A DNA stretch of 64,000 bases from CAZICM01 sp964537685 (GCA_964537685.1 CAZICM010000002.1:1-64000); one strand, 5' to 3'. Shown: positions 7,998 to 17,513, counted from the first letter of the stretch. Notes: a model not told the origin generated them from the sequence alone. Numbers and translations: made by a program.

Positions 7998-9482
7998 CTA
8001 TACACCAGCCCTCGCATTGAACTCATCGATCATGGCATCCCAATCGGCAATGTTTTTGCGCAGTCCCTGCCAAAAACGCTGATTGCGCCGGGCTTCAAAA
8101 TCGGCGAGAGGAATTTGCCGCTGCTCGACCCATGTGAAATAACCCAAATTAAAAATCCTTTCCCGGTCAGCCTGCGAAAGCTCGAGCAGGTGATCGTCGC
8201 ACAGCCCTTCCACATAGCGGCCCCACACCCGCGCGGCGCTCTTTTCATCGAATACACCGCCAAATCGTTCTTTTATTATTTTTGAGGTTTCGCTCTCGTA
8301 CAAGGGCGCGCCGTCGGTGGCGACAGTCACCAGGGCATCGCCCTCCCCCATACGCTTGCGGCGCGCGGTTTTCATTGCCGAGAGCACATTGCAGAAGCCC
8401 GAAAAACCAAGCGTGCTCATTTCATCGATGGCTTTTTGCTCCATGCCGATTTGATTGCTCAAAAACGCTTTGCCCGCCGGATGCTGAAATAGCACATAGA
8501 GGCTGTCCGTGAATGCATCCGAAATACCCGACACCACATCTGTATTCATTGCGTTATGAATGAGCGGAATGTGTTTATCGCCGATTCCCTGAATATTGTG
8601 GGCTCCAAAGCCATTGCAAAGCATGGTCGGGCATTCCACGGCCTCGGCTGCCACAATTAGCGCGCCTGTTTGTTCTTTCAAAAAGTCGCCCGCGCCGATC
8701 GTTCCCGCCGAACCGGTCGCCGAAATAAATGCCCGCAGTTTTAGTTCGGGGCAATCCTTCCGGGCATCCTCAAATACTTTTAATAAGGCATTTCCCGTCA
8801 CCAAATAATGAGCGAGATGGTTTGGGTATTCACTGAATTGGTTCAGAATGATATTGGATTCAGAGGCCCGTTCGAGCTCGGCGCACATATCGTAAATGGC
8901 CTTTACATCGCTCTCGGAGCCGGGTGTGCGGATAATATCCGAGCGGTCGAGTACCCATTTTTCCAGCCAAAGAAAGCGCTCTGCGCTCATGCCTTCAGGC
9001 AAAACAGCCACGCCGCGGCAGCCTAATATTCGTGAAATCGCAACACCGCCCCGGCAATAGTTTCCGGTCGAGGGCCAGACCGCTTTATGCGCAACAGGAT
9101 CGAAGCGGCCCGTCACCAGGCGCGGAACGAGGCAGGCGTAGGCGGCCAGCACTTTATGCGCGCCTATTAGGGGAAATCGATCGCCTCTTGCGGCGAGAAT
9201 TTCCGCATCCACACCCGAGAATATTTTTGGAATTCGAATATATTGAGGCACTTGGCCACGCGATCGGCGATCGGCTCCATTCAGCCAATGGACGCGCATT
9301 AGATTTAAAGGATGGGGTTCGTCGGGGTCCACGCGCATAAGCTCGGCCTCGCGCGAGGGCTCCAATACCGGAGGATGCGCGAGATCCTGGAAGCGGGGCA
9401 GCTTAACCTTCAGCCCGCGCAAGTGCCGCACGGCCGATTCATAGGTGTTTGTATTGACGATATTTGTGTCCAACGCGTTCAT
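7998..9482 (-). CDS. Cysteine synthase-like PLP enzyme in purine locus
   Basis: A 494-residue fold-type II PLP enzyme distinct from its neighbour. The likely PLP lysine is K110 in IGAHKVLAAY. STGNYCRGGVA at 138-148 is the Ser-x-Gly-Asn loop, and SATGSAGTIGAGDFL is the phosphate-binding glycine loop. The C-terminal third has no obvious known domain. The start at 9482 is chosen because its ATG overlaps the ssnA stop as ATGA and has GGAGA just upstream; a longer frame from 9527 would overlap ssnA deeply. Reaction unknown: a lyase or beta-replacement on an amino acid intermediate fits the family. The pair of adjacent PLP enzymes could act in sequence or as a complex, which is inference. Confidence 0.75.
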   Translation of the reverse strand: MNALDTNIVNTNTYESAVRHLRGLKVKLPRFQDLAHPPVLEPSREAELMRVDPDEPHPLNLMRVHWLNGADRRSRGQVPQYIRIPKIFSGVDAEILAARGDRFPLIGAHKVLAAYACLVPRLVTGRFDPVAHKAVWPSTGNYCRGGVAISRILGCRGVAVLPEGMSAERFLWLEKWVLDRSDIIRTPGSESDVKAIYDMCAELERASESNIILNQFSEYPNHLAHYLVTGNALLKVFEDARKDCPELKLRAFISATGSAGTIGAGDFLKEQTGALIVAAEAVECPTMLCNGFGAHNIQGIGDKHIPLIHNAMNTDVVSGISDAFTDSLYVLFQHPAGKAFLSNQIGMEQKAIDEMSTLGFSGFCNVLSAMKTARRKRMGEGDALVTVATDGAPLYESETSKIIKERFGGVFDEKSAARVWGRYVEGLCDDHLLELSQADRERIFNLGYFTWVEQRQIPLADFEARRNQRFWQGLRKNIADWDAMIDEFNARAGV

Positions 9483-10618
9483 ATTGTCTCCATCTTCCTT
9501 GCGGAAAGCGCTTCCATTTTCGTCCAAAGCTTTGAGGCAGCCTCTCTTGCCTCTCGTTCAATGGTTTGCATATCCGCGGTCATTAAATGACCGTTATGAA
9601 CAACAACCCGATTGGATATGCTCAATGCGTCGAGGGTCCAATGCTTGTCCCCCTGTTTCACAAGCACTTTTCGGCTATCGTTCAGGGAAGGCCCGAGATG
9701 AGAAGCGATTAGCTCGTGACCCGCCTCCAGCCTGCGCGAGGCCCGCTCCATATTGTCCCCATGCGCCTGGGCAAGCCTGAACAATGCCGATTGTTCATCC
9801 ATCATATTGGATAAAAATCCATCCGTACCCAGAGCCACTTTTGCGCTGTGCTGAAGCTCCATGGGATAACCCACGCGGTTATTTTCATTGGAACGCGGGT
9901 TTTGAACCAGCCAAATGCCTTCATCCCCGGCCATTTTCACTTCGTCCGCCGATAAATAAATTCCGTGGGCCACAATGCTGCCCGGAATAAGCGCTCCCAA
10001 TGCGCGCAGGCGAAATAAAGGCCCTTCATAGCCTCGCCTCCGCGCGTCCATTGTATCGATTTGGTCTTCCGCGGCATGAATATGAATGGCGCTATTGTAG
10101 TCCCGGCATAAACGGCCTGCATCGCGCAGGGTTTCATCCGATACGGTAAATCCCGCGTGAATGCCCACCAATCCTTTCATATTGTTACGCCGGTTGGTTT
10201 TTAAAAAACGTTCGTTTTCGGCGAGCCCAGAAAGAGCCTCTGCCCGGCCGCCATTCCGTTCGCTCGCCCCATAACAAAGCAGAGCGGCCATCCCGAGCTC
10301 CTCACACACATCGGCGAGGATATCGAGCGAGCCATGAATGCAATCCGGCGATTCATTGTGATCGATGAGCGCAACCGTTCCATTTAACAGCGCCGAAGCG
10401 ACAGCATAACGAGCGGATTGGTATAAAATTTCTTCGTTAATAGCCCGATCCAGCCTCCACCAGAGGCGTTCCAAAATATCGAGAAAGCTCTGGGGAGGCG
10501 GCTTTAATGCGGGCAGTCCCAATGGAGCGAGGCCGCTGTACAAATGGGTGTGAGCATTTACATCGCCAATAGACGCCATTTTTTCGGATTTATTTTGCTC
10601 CTGGGCTGGTATGCTCAT
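9479..10618 (-). CDS. ssnA: SsnA-like amidohydrolase (short N-terminus)
   Basis: A 379-residue member of the metal-dependent amidohydrolase superfamily resembling SsnA. Metal ligands are recognisable: HTH at residues 23-25, His181 in HIHAAED, His218 in VAHG and Asp266 in LGTDG. These enzymes hydrolyse C-N bonds in purines and related rings. SsnA of E. coli is about 440 residues and has a beta-sandwich piece before the HxH motif. Here HxH comes only 22 residues after the start, so most of that piece is missing, although the C-terminal part of the sandwich seems partly kept. It follows xdh by 13 bp with GGGTGGGAAG as a ribosome binding region and overlaps the next gene by 4 bp. Confidence 0.8.
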   Translation of the reverse strand: MSIPAQEQNKSEKMASIGDVNAHTHLYSGLAPLGLPALKPPPQSFLDILERLWWRLDRAINEEILYQSARYAVASALLNGTVALIDHNESPDCIHGSLDILADVCEELGMAALLCYGASERNGGRAEALSGLAENERFLKTNRRNNMKGLVGIHAGFTVSDETLRDAGRLCRDYNSAIHIHAAEDQIDTMDARRRGYEGPLFRLRALGALIPGSIVAHGIYLSADEVKMAGDEGIWLVQNPRSNENNRVGYPMELQHSAKVALGTDGFLSNMMDEQSALFRLAQAHGDNMERASRRLEAGHELIASHLGPSLNDSRKVLVKQGDKHWTLDALSISNRVVVHNGHLMTADMQTIEREAREAASKLWTKMEALSARKMETI

Positions 10619-10631
10619 CTTCCCACCCGGT

Positions 10632-13328
10632 TTAATGCTTTACCCTGTGAACACGGCTTCGCGAAGAAGGCGGCGGGGGATGATGGTGATGGGCGCGATG
10701 GGGTCCGACGCTCATCGCGAGGGCGGCCGGCGAGGTTTTCATCGGTAATTCATAGCGGACATTGCCATCAAAGGCTTTTAGCGCCGAGGCGACCGCGGCG
10801 GCCGTGGGAACCAAGCCTATTTCGCCGATACCTTTGGCACCGTAAGGTCCTTCGGGTTCGGGCTCTTCCACCAAAATAACGTCAATGGGCGGGATATCGC
10901 GGGCTCTCAATGCGCCGAGATCCCGAAGCCAGAAGGTGACAGGCATTCCGTTCTCGCACACGAGTTCTTCGGTCAATGCATAACCGAGACCCATGACGAC
11001 GGCACCTTCGAGTTGGTTCACGCAAAATGCGGGATTGATGGCGTGGCCGACATCGTGTGCGGCAATCATTTTGGCAATATGACCGTGTTCATCGAGAATA
11101 CAGAGCTGTGTTGCAAAGCCATATGCCGTGTGCGTTTTTGGATCGAGAATATCGGCATCAATGGGCGTTGTATCGCTAATGCGTACTTCTCCTTCGTAAT
11201 TACGGCCAATTAAATCGGAAAGGTTTGCGCCCGCATCCAAGTCGGCGCGGAGTTTTTTTGCGGCGTCGATCACGGCTCTTCCACCTAAGAGGGTGCCGCG
11301 CGATCCCGTGGTTTGTCCGCCGCCCGCTTCATAATTGGAATTGGTTCTCGGGAAAAAGATGGCCGATGGTAATGCGCTGGCTTCCGCCGCGATTTGGCCC
11401 ATGACGGTAAAATAGCCTTGGCCCATTTCGGTAAAACCACAATAGAGCGCAATACGATCAGATGCTTCAACAATTAGACAAGCCCGGCTTGTTTCAACGA
11501 CTCCATTGCCCAGGCCCGAGTTTTTCATTCCGCAGGCAATGCCGACGGCCCGGCCGCTGCGTTTGGCTTCTTCGTAGGCAGACTGGACGGCCAAGAGGGT
11601 TTTTTTAATGCCGAGCGACGATTTGAGAATTTGGCCCGTCGCTAGGGAATCGCCGATGTTTACCGCATTTTTCATTCGGAATGCAAATCGGTCGATGCCG
11701 GCTTTTTCGGCAAGCATATCGAGCGCGCCTTCAAGCGCGAACGTCACCTGATTCACGCCAAATCCCCGCATTGCGCCACAAGGCGGGTTGTTGGTGTAGG
11801 CGGCGACGGACTCCACATCCACGCTGGGAACGCGATAAGGCCCGCAGGCGTGGCCGGCCGCGCGTTCGAGGACTTTGGCGCCGACCGATGCGTAAGCGCC
11901 GCTATCGCCGGAAATACGCGCCTTCACGGCCTTTACGTTTCCCTCGGCATCGCAGCCCACCGTGTAATGAAGCTTGATGGGATGACGCTTGGGATGCATT
12001 CGGATGGATTCTTCGCGGTTGAGCGCGATTTTCACCGGGCGACCGGTTTTCAGCGCCAAGAGCGCCGTATGCGCCTGAATGGATAAATCCTCTTTTCCGC
12101 CAAAGGCTCCTCCGCTGGGAAGGAGTTCAACATAAACGTTTTGCTCATCCATTCCAAGAAATTGAGCCACTTGGCGGCGGTCGTCGAAAATGCCCTGGCC
12201 CTGGGTGTACAAATGCAGGCGGCCATTGGGCATGGGCCGGGCGACCGCGCATTCCAATCCAATAAATAAATGTTCAATGCGCTGGGTTTGCCATGTGCCG
12301 CTCACCACATGGGCGCTTTCCGCCAAGGCTTTTTCTGCGTCTCCCCTCAAGAGGCGGGAACGGGACAATACATTCGAATGCTTTGGATTGATTTGCGGCG
12401 CTCCTTCGGCCAGCGATTCCTCGACGGAAAGAATGGGAGGCAATACTTCGTAATCGACGCGGATAAGCTCCAGGGCTTTGCGGGCAATTGTTTCATTATC
12501 GGCGGCGACCGCGGCCAATACATCGCCCACGCAGCGCACTTCCTCGCCAACAGCCACAAATCCCGGCCAATCTTTTTCTATCAATCCATACCATCGATTT
12601 CCTGGTACATCCCCGGCTGTAATCACCGCCCGCACACCCGCCAATGCCCGGGCCTCGGATACATCGATCGAGCGCACCAATGCGCGCGGATGGGGCGACA
12701 ATAAAACCGTGCCGAAAAGCATATCTTCAAAAACCAAATCGGCCGTATAGGTTAATGTTCCAAGCACCGCCTGCTGAGCATCCAGCCTCGCAATGGGCGC
12801 GCCCACTCCGCCGGCGCGCAATGGCTCGCTGCATCGATTTTCCTTGCGCATGCGGGCATATTCTTCAATGGCTTGAATGATTCTCGGATAACCGCCGCAG
12901 CGGCATAAATGCATATCGAGTGCTTTTAAAATTTCATCGTGTGTGGGTTCGGGATGCCGGTCGACCAAGGATTTGGCGTGCAATGCAATGCCGGGAATAC
13001 AAGCCCCGCATTGAACGGCGCCTGTTTTCGTAAATGCCAATGCAAGCCGATTTCGCTCTTCCTCGGGCAAAAACTCCATGGTTTCGACGTCGGCGCCGTC
13101 CACCATATGCGTGGGAAGCGTGCAGGTCGTGCGGGGATGCCCATTCACAAGGGCAAGGCACGCGCCGCATTGGCCTTGAGGCCGGCAGCCGTCTTTCAAT
13201 GAAACAAGGCCACAGCGTTCCCTGAGCGTGGTCAACAGCGTCTCATCGGCGGGCACTGCCATTTTTTGCGGGCGGCCATTGAGTGAAAATTCGACCTCGA
13301 TGACGCTGTGCTGTTCGCTGTGGCTCAT
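10632..13328 (-). CDS. Molybdenum hydroxylase, xanthine dehydrogenase type (2Fe-2S + Mo fusion, no FAD)
   Basis: An 898-residue protein joining the small [2Fe-2S] subunit and the large molybdopterin subunit of the xanthine dehydrogenase family. C48, C54, C57 and C69 form the plant-ferredoxin cluster. QCGACIPG and LCRCGGYP form the second cluster. The Mo domain starts near residue 170, with GGAFGGKEDL, AMRGFG and EMGQGY. There is no FAD domain. This layout matches the selenium-dependent XDH/XdhD class found beside ssnA and ygfK, which hydroxylates or reduces purines. It is first in a four-gene operon. A His/Pro/Arg-rich tail (about 25 residues, with HHHHPPPP) follows the conserved end, which is unusual. 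Selenium dependence cannot be read from this sequence. Confidence 0.88.
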   Translation of the reverse strand: MSHSEQHSVIEVEFSLNGRPQKMAVPADETLLTTLRERCGLVSLKDGCRPQGQCGACLALVNGHPRTTCTLPTHMVDGADVETMEFLPEEERNRLALAFTKTGAVQCGACIPGIALHAKSLVDRHPEPTHDEILKALDMHLCRCGGYPRIIQAIEEYARMRKENRCSEPLRAGGVGAPIARLDAQQAVLGTLTYTADLVFEDMLFGTVLLSPHPRALVRSIDVSEARALAGVRAVITAGDVPGNRWYGLIEKDWPGFVAVGEEVRCVGDVLAAVAADNETIARKALELIRVDYEVLPPILSVEESLAEGAPQINPKHSNVLSRSRLLRGDAEKALAESAHVVSGTWQTQRIEHLFIGLECAVARPMPNGRLHLYTQGQGIFDDRRQVAQFLGMDEQNVYVELLPSGGAFGGKEDLSIQAHTALLALKTGRPVKIALNREESIRMHPKRHPIKLHYTVGCDAEGNVKAVKARISGDSGAYASVGAKVLERAAGHACGPYRVPSVDVESVAAYTNNPPCGAMRGFGVNQVTFALEGALDMLAEKAGIDRFAFRMKNAVNIGDSLATGQILKSSLGIKKTLLAVQSAYEEAKRSGRAVGIACGMKNSGLGNGVVETSRACLIVEASDRIALYCGFTEMGQGYFTVMGQIAAEASALPSAIFFPRTNSNYEAGGGQTTGSRGTLLGGRAVIDAAKKLRADLDAGANLSDLIGRNYEGEVRISDTTPIDADILDPKTHTAYGFATQLCILDEHGHIAKMIAAHDVGHAINPAFCVNQLEGAVVMGLGYALTEELVCENGMPVTFWLRDLGALRARDIPPIDVILVEEPEPEGPYGAKGIGEIGLVPTAAAVASALKAFDGNVRYELPMKTSPAALAMSVGPHRAHHHHPPPPSSRSRVHRVKH

Positions 13329-13513
13329 GGCAAAAAATCTCCAGTCCGTGGCTAGTCATAGAGTGTGCCGCTCAATTCGTTCGGGCTTTTTTGGGAGTTT
13401 TTAATGCGGGAAATGGCCGGACGCGCAAGAGATGCATTCGAGCGCGCACGGAATGCGCCGCGCGGCTATTTTGAACCATTGCAACCTAATTCGGCCCATG
13501 CGATAGGGCGCGC

Positions 13514-15124
13514 ATGAGCAAGGCTGCCTCAGTATCCGGAAGCCCGCACATCGATCTTTCGCGCCCAGAAGCCTTCGGGAAAAATAATCCCTATCCCGTC
13601 GAGCTCATTGAAACCCATATTTCATTTGTTTTTCTATCGGGAAACGACGCCTACAAAGTAAAAAAGCCCGTAGACTTAGGCTTTTTGGATTTCCGGACGA
13701 TCGAATCGCGAAAACAGGCATGCGAGGCGGAAGTTTTGCTCAACCGCAGGCTGTCTCCTTCGGTGTATCGAGGCGTTACGCCGGTCCGGCTCGATCATGA
13801 AAATAGGTATACCTTTGTGGGCGATGGGCCTATTGTCGATTGGGCCGTGCATATGGTGCGATTGCCTGAAGAATACCGGGCGGATCGCCGGCTGAGCGCG
13901 GGTTCACTTCAATTGATCCATATTGATCGAATTGCTAAAATTATCGCTCAATTTCACCGGGAGGCCAGAAGCGACGAGGAAACAGCCATTTTTGGCACAC
14001 CCGAGGCTGTCCGGAGAAATGTGGTGGAGAATTTCGAACAGACGCGCAAAAGCGTGCATTCCTATGTGCAGCCTTCGGAAGCGCGTGAAATTGAGCGCTG
14101 CCAGCTTGGTTTTCTCGATGAGCAAGGGGCTTTATTTCATCAGCGCATTGAAATGGGGCGGGTGCGCGATGGGCATGGAGATCTAAGGCTCGAGCATGTG
14201 TATTTAGACGACGATGGACATGTTACAATTATTGATTGTATTGAATTCAACGATCGTTTCCGCTATGCCGACACTTGCGCGGATATCGCATTTCTGAGCA
14301 TGGATTTGGCTTGGCACGGGCGTGTGGATCTCGCGGAGCAATTCCTTGCGATTTACGCGCGTGAATCCGGCGATTTTGATTTGTACCCGCTCGTCGATTT
14401 TTATGAGGGCTATAGAGCTTATGTGCGGGGAAAAATCGCTTCGCTTCTCGCTTCCGATCCCGATGCGAGGGAAGAAAGCCGGCAGCGTATGGCCTTGGAA
14501 GCGCGGCGCTATTTCTTGATGTCCCTCGCCGCGAAAAGGGCACCCTTGATTCCGCCTTCGGTGATAGCGGTGGGCGGGATGATCGGTTCGGGCAAGAGCA
14601 CGCTTTCCAATGCGTTGTCATTGGAAATGGCGGCGCCGGTGGTGGAGGCCGACCGTACAAGGAAGCAATTACTTGGTGTTGATCCGCGCACCAAGATTTA
14701 TACGGGCACCTGGTCGGGCGCCTACGATCCTCACTTTACGGACAAGGTGTATGAAGAGGTGATTCGCCGGGGAGCCACCGTGCTGGCCTCGGGGAGGCCC
14801 GTTGTGCTGGATGCGACATTTAGAACGCGGACGATGCGGCGCCTGGCGAGGGATTTGGCCGCGCGTTTTTCGGTGCCATTTCGTTTGGTCGAATGCGTGG
14901 CGGATGCGGAATTGTGCAAGAGCCGGCTCCGCAAGCGTAAGGTCGAGAATGAAGTTTCCGATGGCCGAATTGAGATTTTTGATGAATTCGCAAAGAGCTT
15001 TGAGCCTGTGACGGAACTAGCGGCGGAGGAGCATATTAAAGCGGATACGAGTGAGCCGCTTTCCATTACCATCGAAACGATACGGCCTCTTCTCGGTGTG
15101 TGGCCTAAAGGATTTGTCGCATAA
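13514..15124 (+). CDS. Fusion of aminoglycoside-phosphotransferase-like domain and P-loop kinase
   Basis: A 536-residue two-domain protein. Residues 1-330 form an APH/choline-kinase-like fold: YKVKKPVDLGF near residue 52 as a lysine-bearing strand, HGDLRLEH as the catalytic loop with Asp, and IDCIEF as the metal-binding Asp. The C-terminal part is a P-loop kinase with GGMIGSGKST near residue 354, similar to gluconate-kinase or zeta-toxin-type ATPases. The same fusion is widespread in proteobacteria with no firm substrate; small-molecule phosphorylation is the general expectation. It is divergent from xdh across 185 bp and ends 1 bp from the convergent DAG-kinase-like gene. Confidence 0.82.
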   Translation: MSKAASVSGSPHIDLSRPEAFGKNNPYPVELIETHISFVFLSGNDAYKVKKPVDLGFLDFRTIESRKQACEAEVLLNRRLSPSVYRGVTPVRLDHENRYTFVGDGPIVDWAVHMVRLPEEYRADRRLSAGSLQLIHIDRIAKIIAQFHREARSDEETAIFGTPEAVRRNVVENFEQTRKSVHSYVQPSEAREIERCQLGFLDEQGALFHQRIEMGRVRDGHGDLRLEHVYLDDDGHVTIIDCIEFNDRFRYADTCADIAFLSMDLAWHGRVDLAEQFLAIYARESGDFDLYPLVDFYEGYRAYVRGKIASLLASDPDAREESRQRMALEARRYFLMSLAAKRAPLIPPSVIAVGGMIGSGKSTLSNALSLEMAAPVVEADRTRKQLLGVDPRTKIYTGTWSGAYDPHFTDKVYEEVIRRGATVLASGRPVVLDATFRTRTMRRLARDLAARFSVPFRLVECVADAELCKSRLRKRKVENEVSDGRIEIFDEFAKSFEPVTELAAEEHIKADTSEPLSITIETIRPLLGVWPKGFVA

Positions 15125-15125
15125 A

Positions 15126-16112
15126 CTATATTAATTCGACGGGAATGCGCGGCCTAAAGCCGGGCTTGTGCTCGACGATAATTTTTACCGTGGGACCCAT
15201 GCGAAGCGTGAGCGGTCCAGCGTGCGTATGCAGGTCTCCATCGAGCATATAGTGGACAACACCACCGCGTTCCTCAACAATTGCTTCTTTTACCAAACGT
15301 TCGTAGGTGTGTTCCTCACCCATGGGTTTTGCCTGCCAAATGGAGGGCAGGCTTTTGACAAATCCTGTGGGCGTGGTGTGAATGCCAAGCATGTGAAATG
15401 TGCCCGGCTGCTCTTGGTTCCGGTAAAAAGGCCGGAATCCCAGGCCAATTTGATCGACCGTTCCCGCTGCAATCCCTAAATAATCGCGCTCGGGGAAGTG
15501 TGAGCCATCGGAAAAGGTCACGCGGCCGTGCCATCGCGGCGCCACGCGCTCCATCATCGTTCCGCCCACGGCCACCGACGCGCTGGCCTTCGCGAGCACG
15601 CGCGCCGCATGAAGCGGATTGCGGTCATTGGCACGATTGTATTCAGCAATAAATCCATAGAGTGCGCCCGTTCCAAAGAGGAAACCATAATGGTTTCCAA
15701 TTTTCATCACGGGGCGATCGACGGAGCGAAGAGGCGTTTTCCCGCGGTTGGCATAACGTTTAATTAAGGCCGCGAGCAGGCCGTCGGGATTGCCCCGCGG
15801 AACTCCTACCGCATTGGCAACCGTATTCATCGTACCTCCGCGCAGAAATGCGATGGGAGGCAATGGTTCGTCGGCGTAGACCTCTAGAAAGCCGGTGATG
15901 GTGACGTAATTGGTGCCATCGCCGCCGGAAATGCCGAGGACATCGATTTTCTGGCTGCGAAAGTCGGCGGCGATTTGAAACAGCTCATCCCTGTCGCGCG
16001 CGGGGCGGACAACGCCGTGATCGCCGAGAGCGCGCGCCAGCCGGAGTGGCGCGATGGGATCTTTTTTATTTCTGCGAGACTTCGGATTAACGATGATTCC
16101 GATGCCGCCCAT
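15126..16112 (-). CDS. Diacylglycerol/lipid kinase family protein
   Basis: A 328-residue protein with the DAGK catalytic domain. GIGIIVNPKSRRNK at the start, ISGGDGTNYV (the nucleotide-binding GGDGT) and LRGGTMNTVANAVG (equivalent to the family's GTxND/F block) are all in the expected order. It lacks membrane segments. It likely phosphorylates a lipid such as diacylglycerol or a related alcohol; the substrate cannot be told. The ATG at 16112, preceded by GTGGGGC, begins directly with the conserved strand. A TTG at 16169 would add 19 residues of poor quality. The C-terminal half is conserved-looking but not diagnostic. Confidence 0.82.
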   Translation of the reverse strand: MGGIGIIVNPKSRRNKKDPIAPLRLARALGDHGVVRPARDRDELFQIAADFRSQKIDVLGISGGDGTNYVTITGFLEVYADEPLPPIAFLRGGTMNTVANAVGVPRGNPDGLLAALIKRYANRGKTPLRSVDRPVMKIGNHYGFLFGTGALYGFIAEYNRANDRNPLHAARVLAKASASVAVGGTMMERVAPRWHGRVTFSDGSHFPERDYLGIAAGTVDQIGLGFRPFYRNQEQPGTFHMLGIHTTPTGFVKSLPSIWQAKPMGEEHTYERLVKEAIVEERGGVVHYMLDGDLHTHAGPLTLRMGPTVKIIVEHKPGFRPRIPVELI

Positions 16113-16221
16113 GGTGCCCCACTGATTGCTGAAATGCGGTGTGGAAAGAGGCTGGTCACCGCGCAACAAAACCGTCAGGGCTCTGTCACGTTTCTGTCAT
16201 GACCCGCCGCGCTGGGGCAGG

Positions 16222-17337
16222 TTAACGCTTTCCTTTGGGCGATTTCCACCGATTCTGAAGGTGCACGCGCATGATATCGGCCATCAGTCCGATATGAGCG
16301 CAATGGTCGGGCTTGTCGTCGCCGGTGTAGCCGCGGACTTTGAAATTGCCCTTGTCGTAGCGCTGAAACATATCGAGGCCGAGCACGTCTTGGCGGTTGG
16401 CTTTTTTGGGTTTTCCGCCGAGCTGAGCGATCACAAAATTGGCTGTTTCCGTGGTCGATGCATAGCCGGGCGGGATGATCGACGAGTGGCTCATGTACAT
16501 AAACTTTTGTTTGGCCGCGGCTTTCTTGGCGAATGCAATAAAGGGTTCGATCTGTTCGACTTTGAGTGTTTTGGCCTGTTCGTCGACGTATCCGGTGTGA
16601 AGTGAATCCAAGAGGATGACCGAATCAACTGTTTTGCCTCCGGTCTGGCGAAGGATTTGTTCGGTCGCTCCATAGCCGGCGCTCCACGAGGACAGCGCGA
16701 GCTTGCGAACATAGGCTTTTTTGTTTCCGCTCTTGTTCTGCATCGCGGTCTCTACGCTGCGGATGAGCTGCGGAAAGATATGCGGCGCGGCAAAGGTTTT
16801 GAAATAAGCGCCGGAGCCGATGCCCAAATCGATGCCCACGAGGACAGGGCCTTTGGCTGTTTTGACGAACTCTTTGCGGATGGGCTCGTGGCCGTGAAAG
16901 TGAACGACCAGATCGAAACCGCCCTTTTTGGTGAGGCCGCCTTTGTGGGGCGCGATCATCTGGCCAATTGAAGGCGCTGTAGACCAAGGATCGTAAATGC
17001 CAAAACCAGGATCGGGCGTCATGCAGGGATGAACGCCGCCTCGCCTCGGTTTGGCCTTTTTTGCGTGCGCGGGATGTTTCGCCGCGGTGGGCTGATCGGG
17101 GATCACGGCGCTTGTGTCAGCCGCCTGCGAGCCGCCTGCGGGCTGAAGATCGACGGGCTCCGCAGGCTTGCCAACCGACAGGCTGGCTGTCTTTAGGTCC
17201 GCGTCGCCTTCGGCTCCCGCGCTCTCTGGACTGTCGGCTGCCGCGGGCACTGCCGCAAGCAGTGAAGCCGCGCCCCATACGGCGAGAATTGAGCCTAGGC
17301 GGCGCAATCCTCCAAGTGAAAAATGCCGTAATCGCAT
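16222..17337 (-). CDS. Secreted alpha/beta-hydrolase-like protein
   Basis: A 371-residue exported protein. An N-terminal signal peptide (Arg-rich start, then LAVWGAASLLAAVPAAADS) is followed by a Pro/Ala/Lys-rich linker to about residue 105. The rest resembles an alpha/beta-hydrolase: VVHFHGHEP as an oxyanion-type strand, SWSAGYGAT as a nucleophile elbow, VILLDSLH as a candidate acid strand and DHCAHIG as a candidate His. No substrate can be named, and the catalytic assignments are by eye. ATG 17337 is chosen over a GTG at 17358 because it directly starts the signal peptide. It is divergent from the Ser/Thr kinase gene. Confidence 0.65.
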   Translation of the reverse strand: MRLRHFSLGGLRRLGSILAVWGAASLLAAVPAAADSPESAGAEGDADLKTASLSVGKPAEPVDLQPAGGSQAADTSAVIPDQPTAAKHPAHAKKAKPRRGGVHPCMTPDPGFGIYDPWSTAPSIGQMIAPHKGGLTKKGGFDLVVHFHGHEPIRKEFVKTAKGPVLVGIDLGIGSGAYFKTFAAPHIFPQLIRSVETAMQNKSGNKKAYVRKLALSSWSAGYGATEQILRQTGGKTVDSVILLDSLHTGYVDEQAKTLKVEQIEPFIAFAKKAAAKQKFMYMSHSSIIPPGYASTTETANFVIAQLGGKPKKANRQDVLGLDMFQRYDKGNFKVRGYTGDDKPDHCAHIGLMADIMRVHLQNRWKSPKGKR

Positions 17338-17513
17338 GGTGATTCCGAGCGATCGCACAACTTTCGCTCCTTGTCGAGTTTTTGTCGGCTGCCGATCAAC
17401 GCCGTGTGCCGATGTCGAACAGCGTGAACGAAGACGGCGGATGGGCGGAGCTTGTTCATTGTGCGTTACAACTTTTCAAACAAGGCTCATCGGGACTAGC
17501 GTAGGTTTTTCGT

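Noticed and set aside
10632..13328. In-frame selenocysteine codon in the XDH-type protein
   Set aside because: The frame has no internal TGA; selenium dependence in this class concerns the Mo cofactor and cannot be read from the gene.
13329..13513. Possible purine riboswitch upstream of the XDH-type gene
   Set aside because: No purine-aptamer core or paired stems could be found by eye on either strand.
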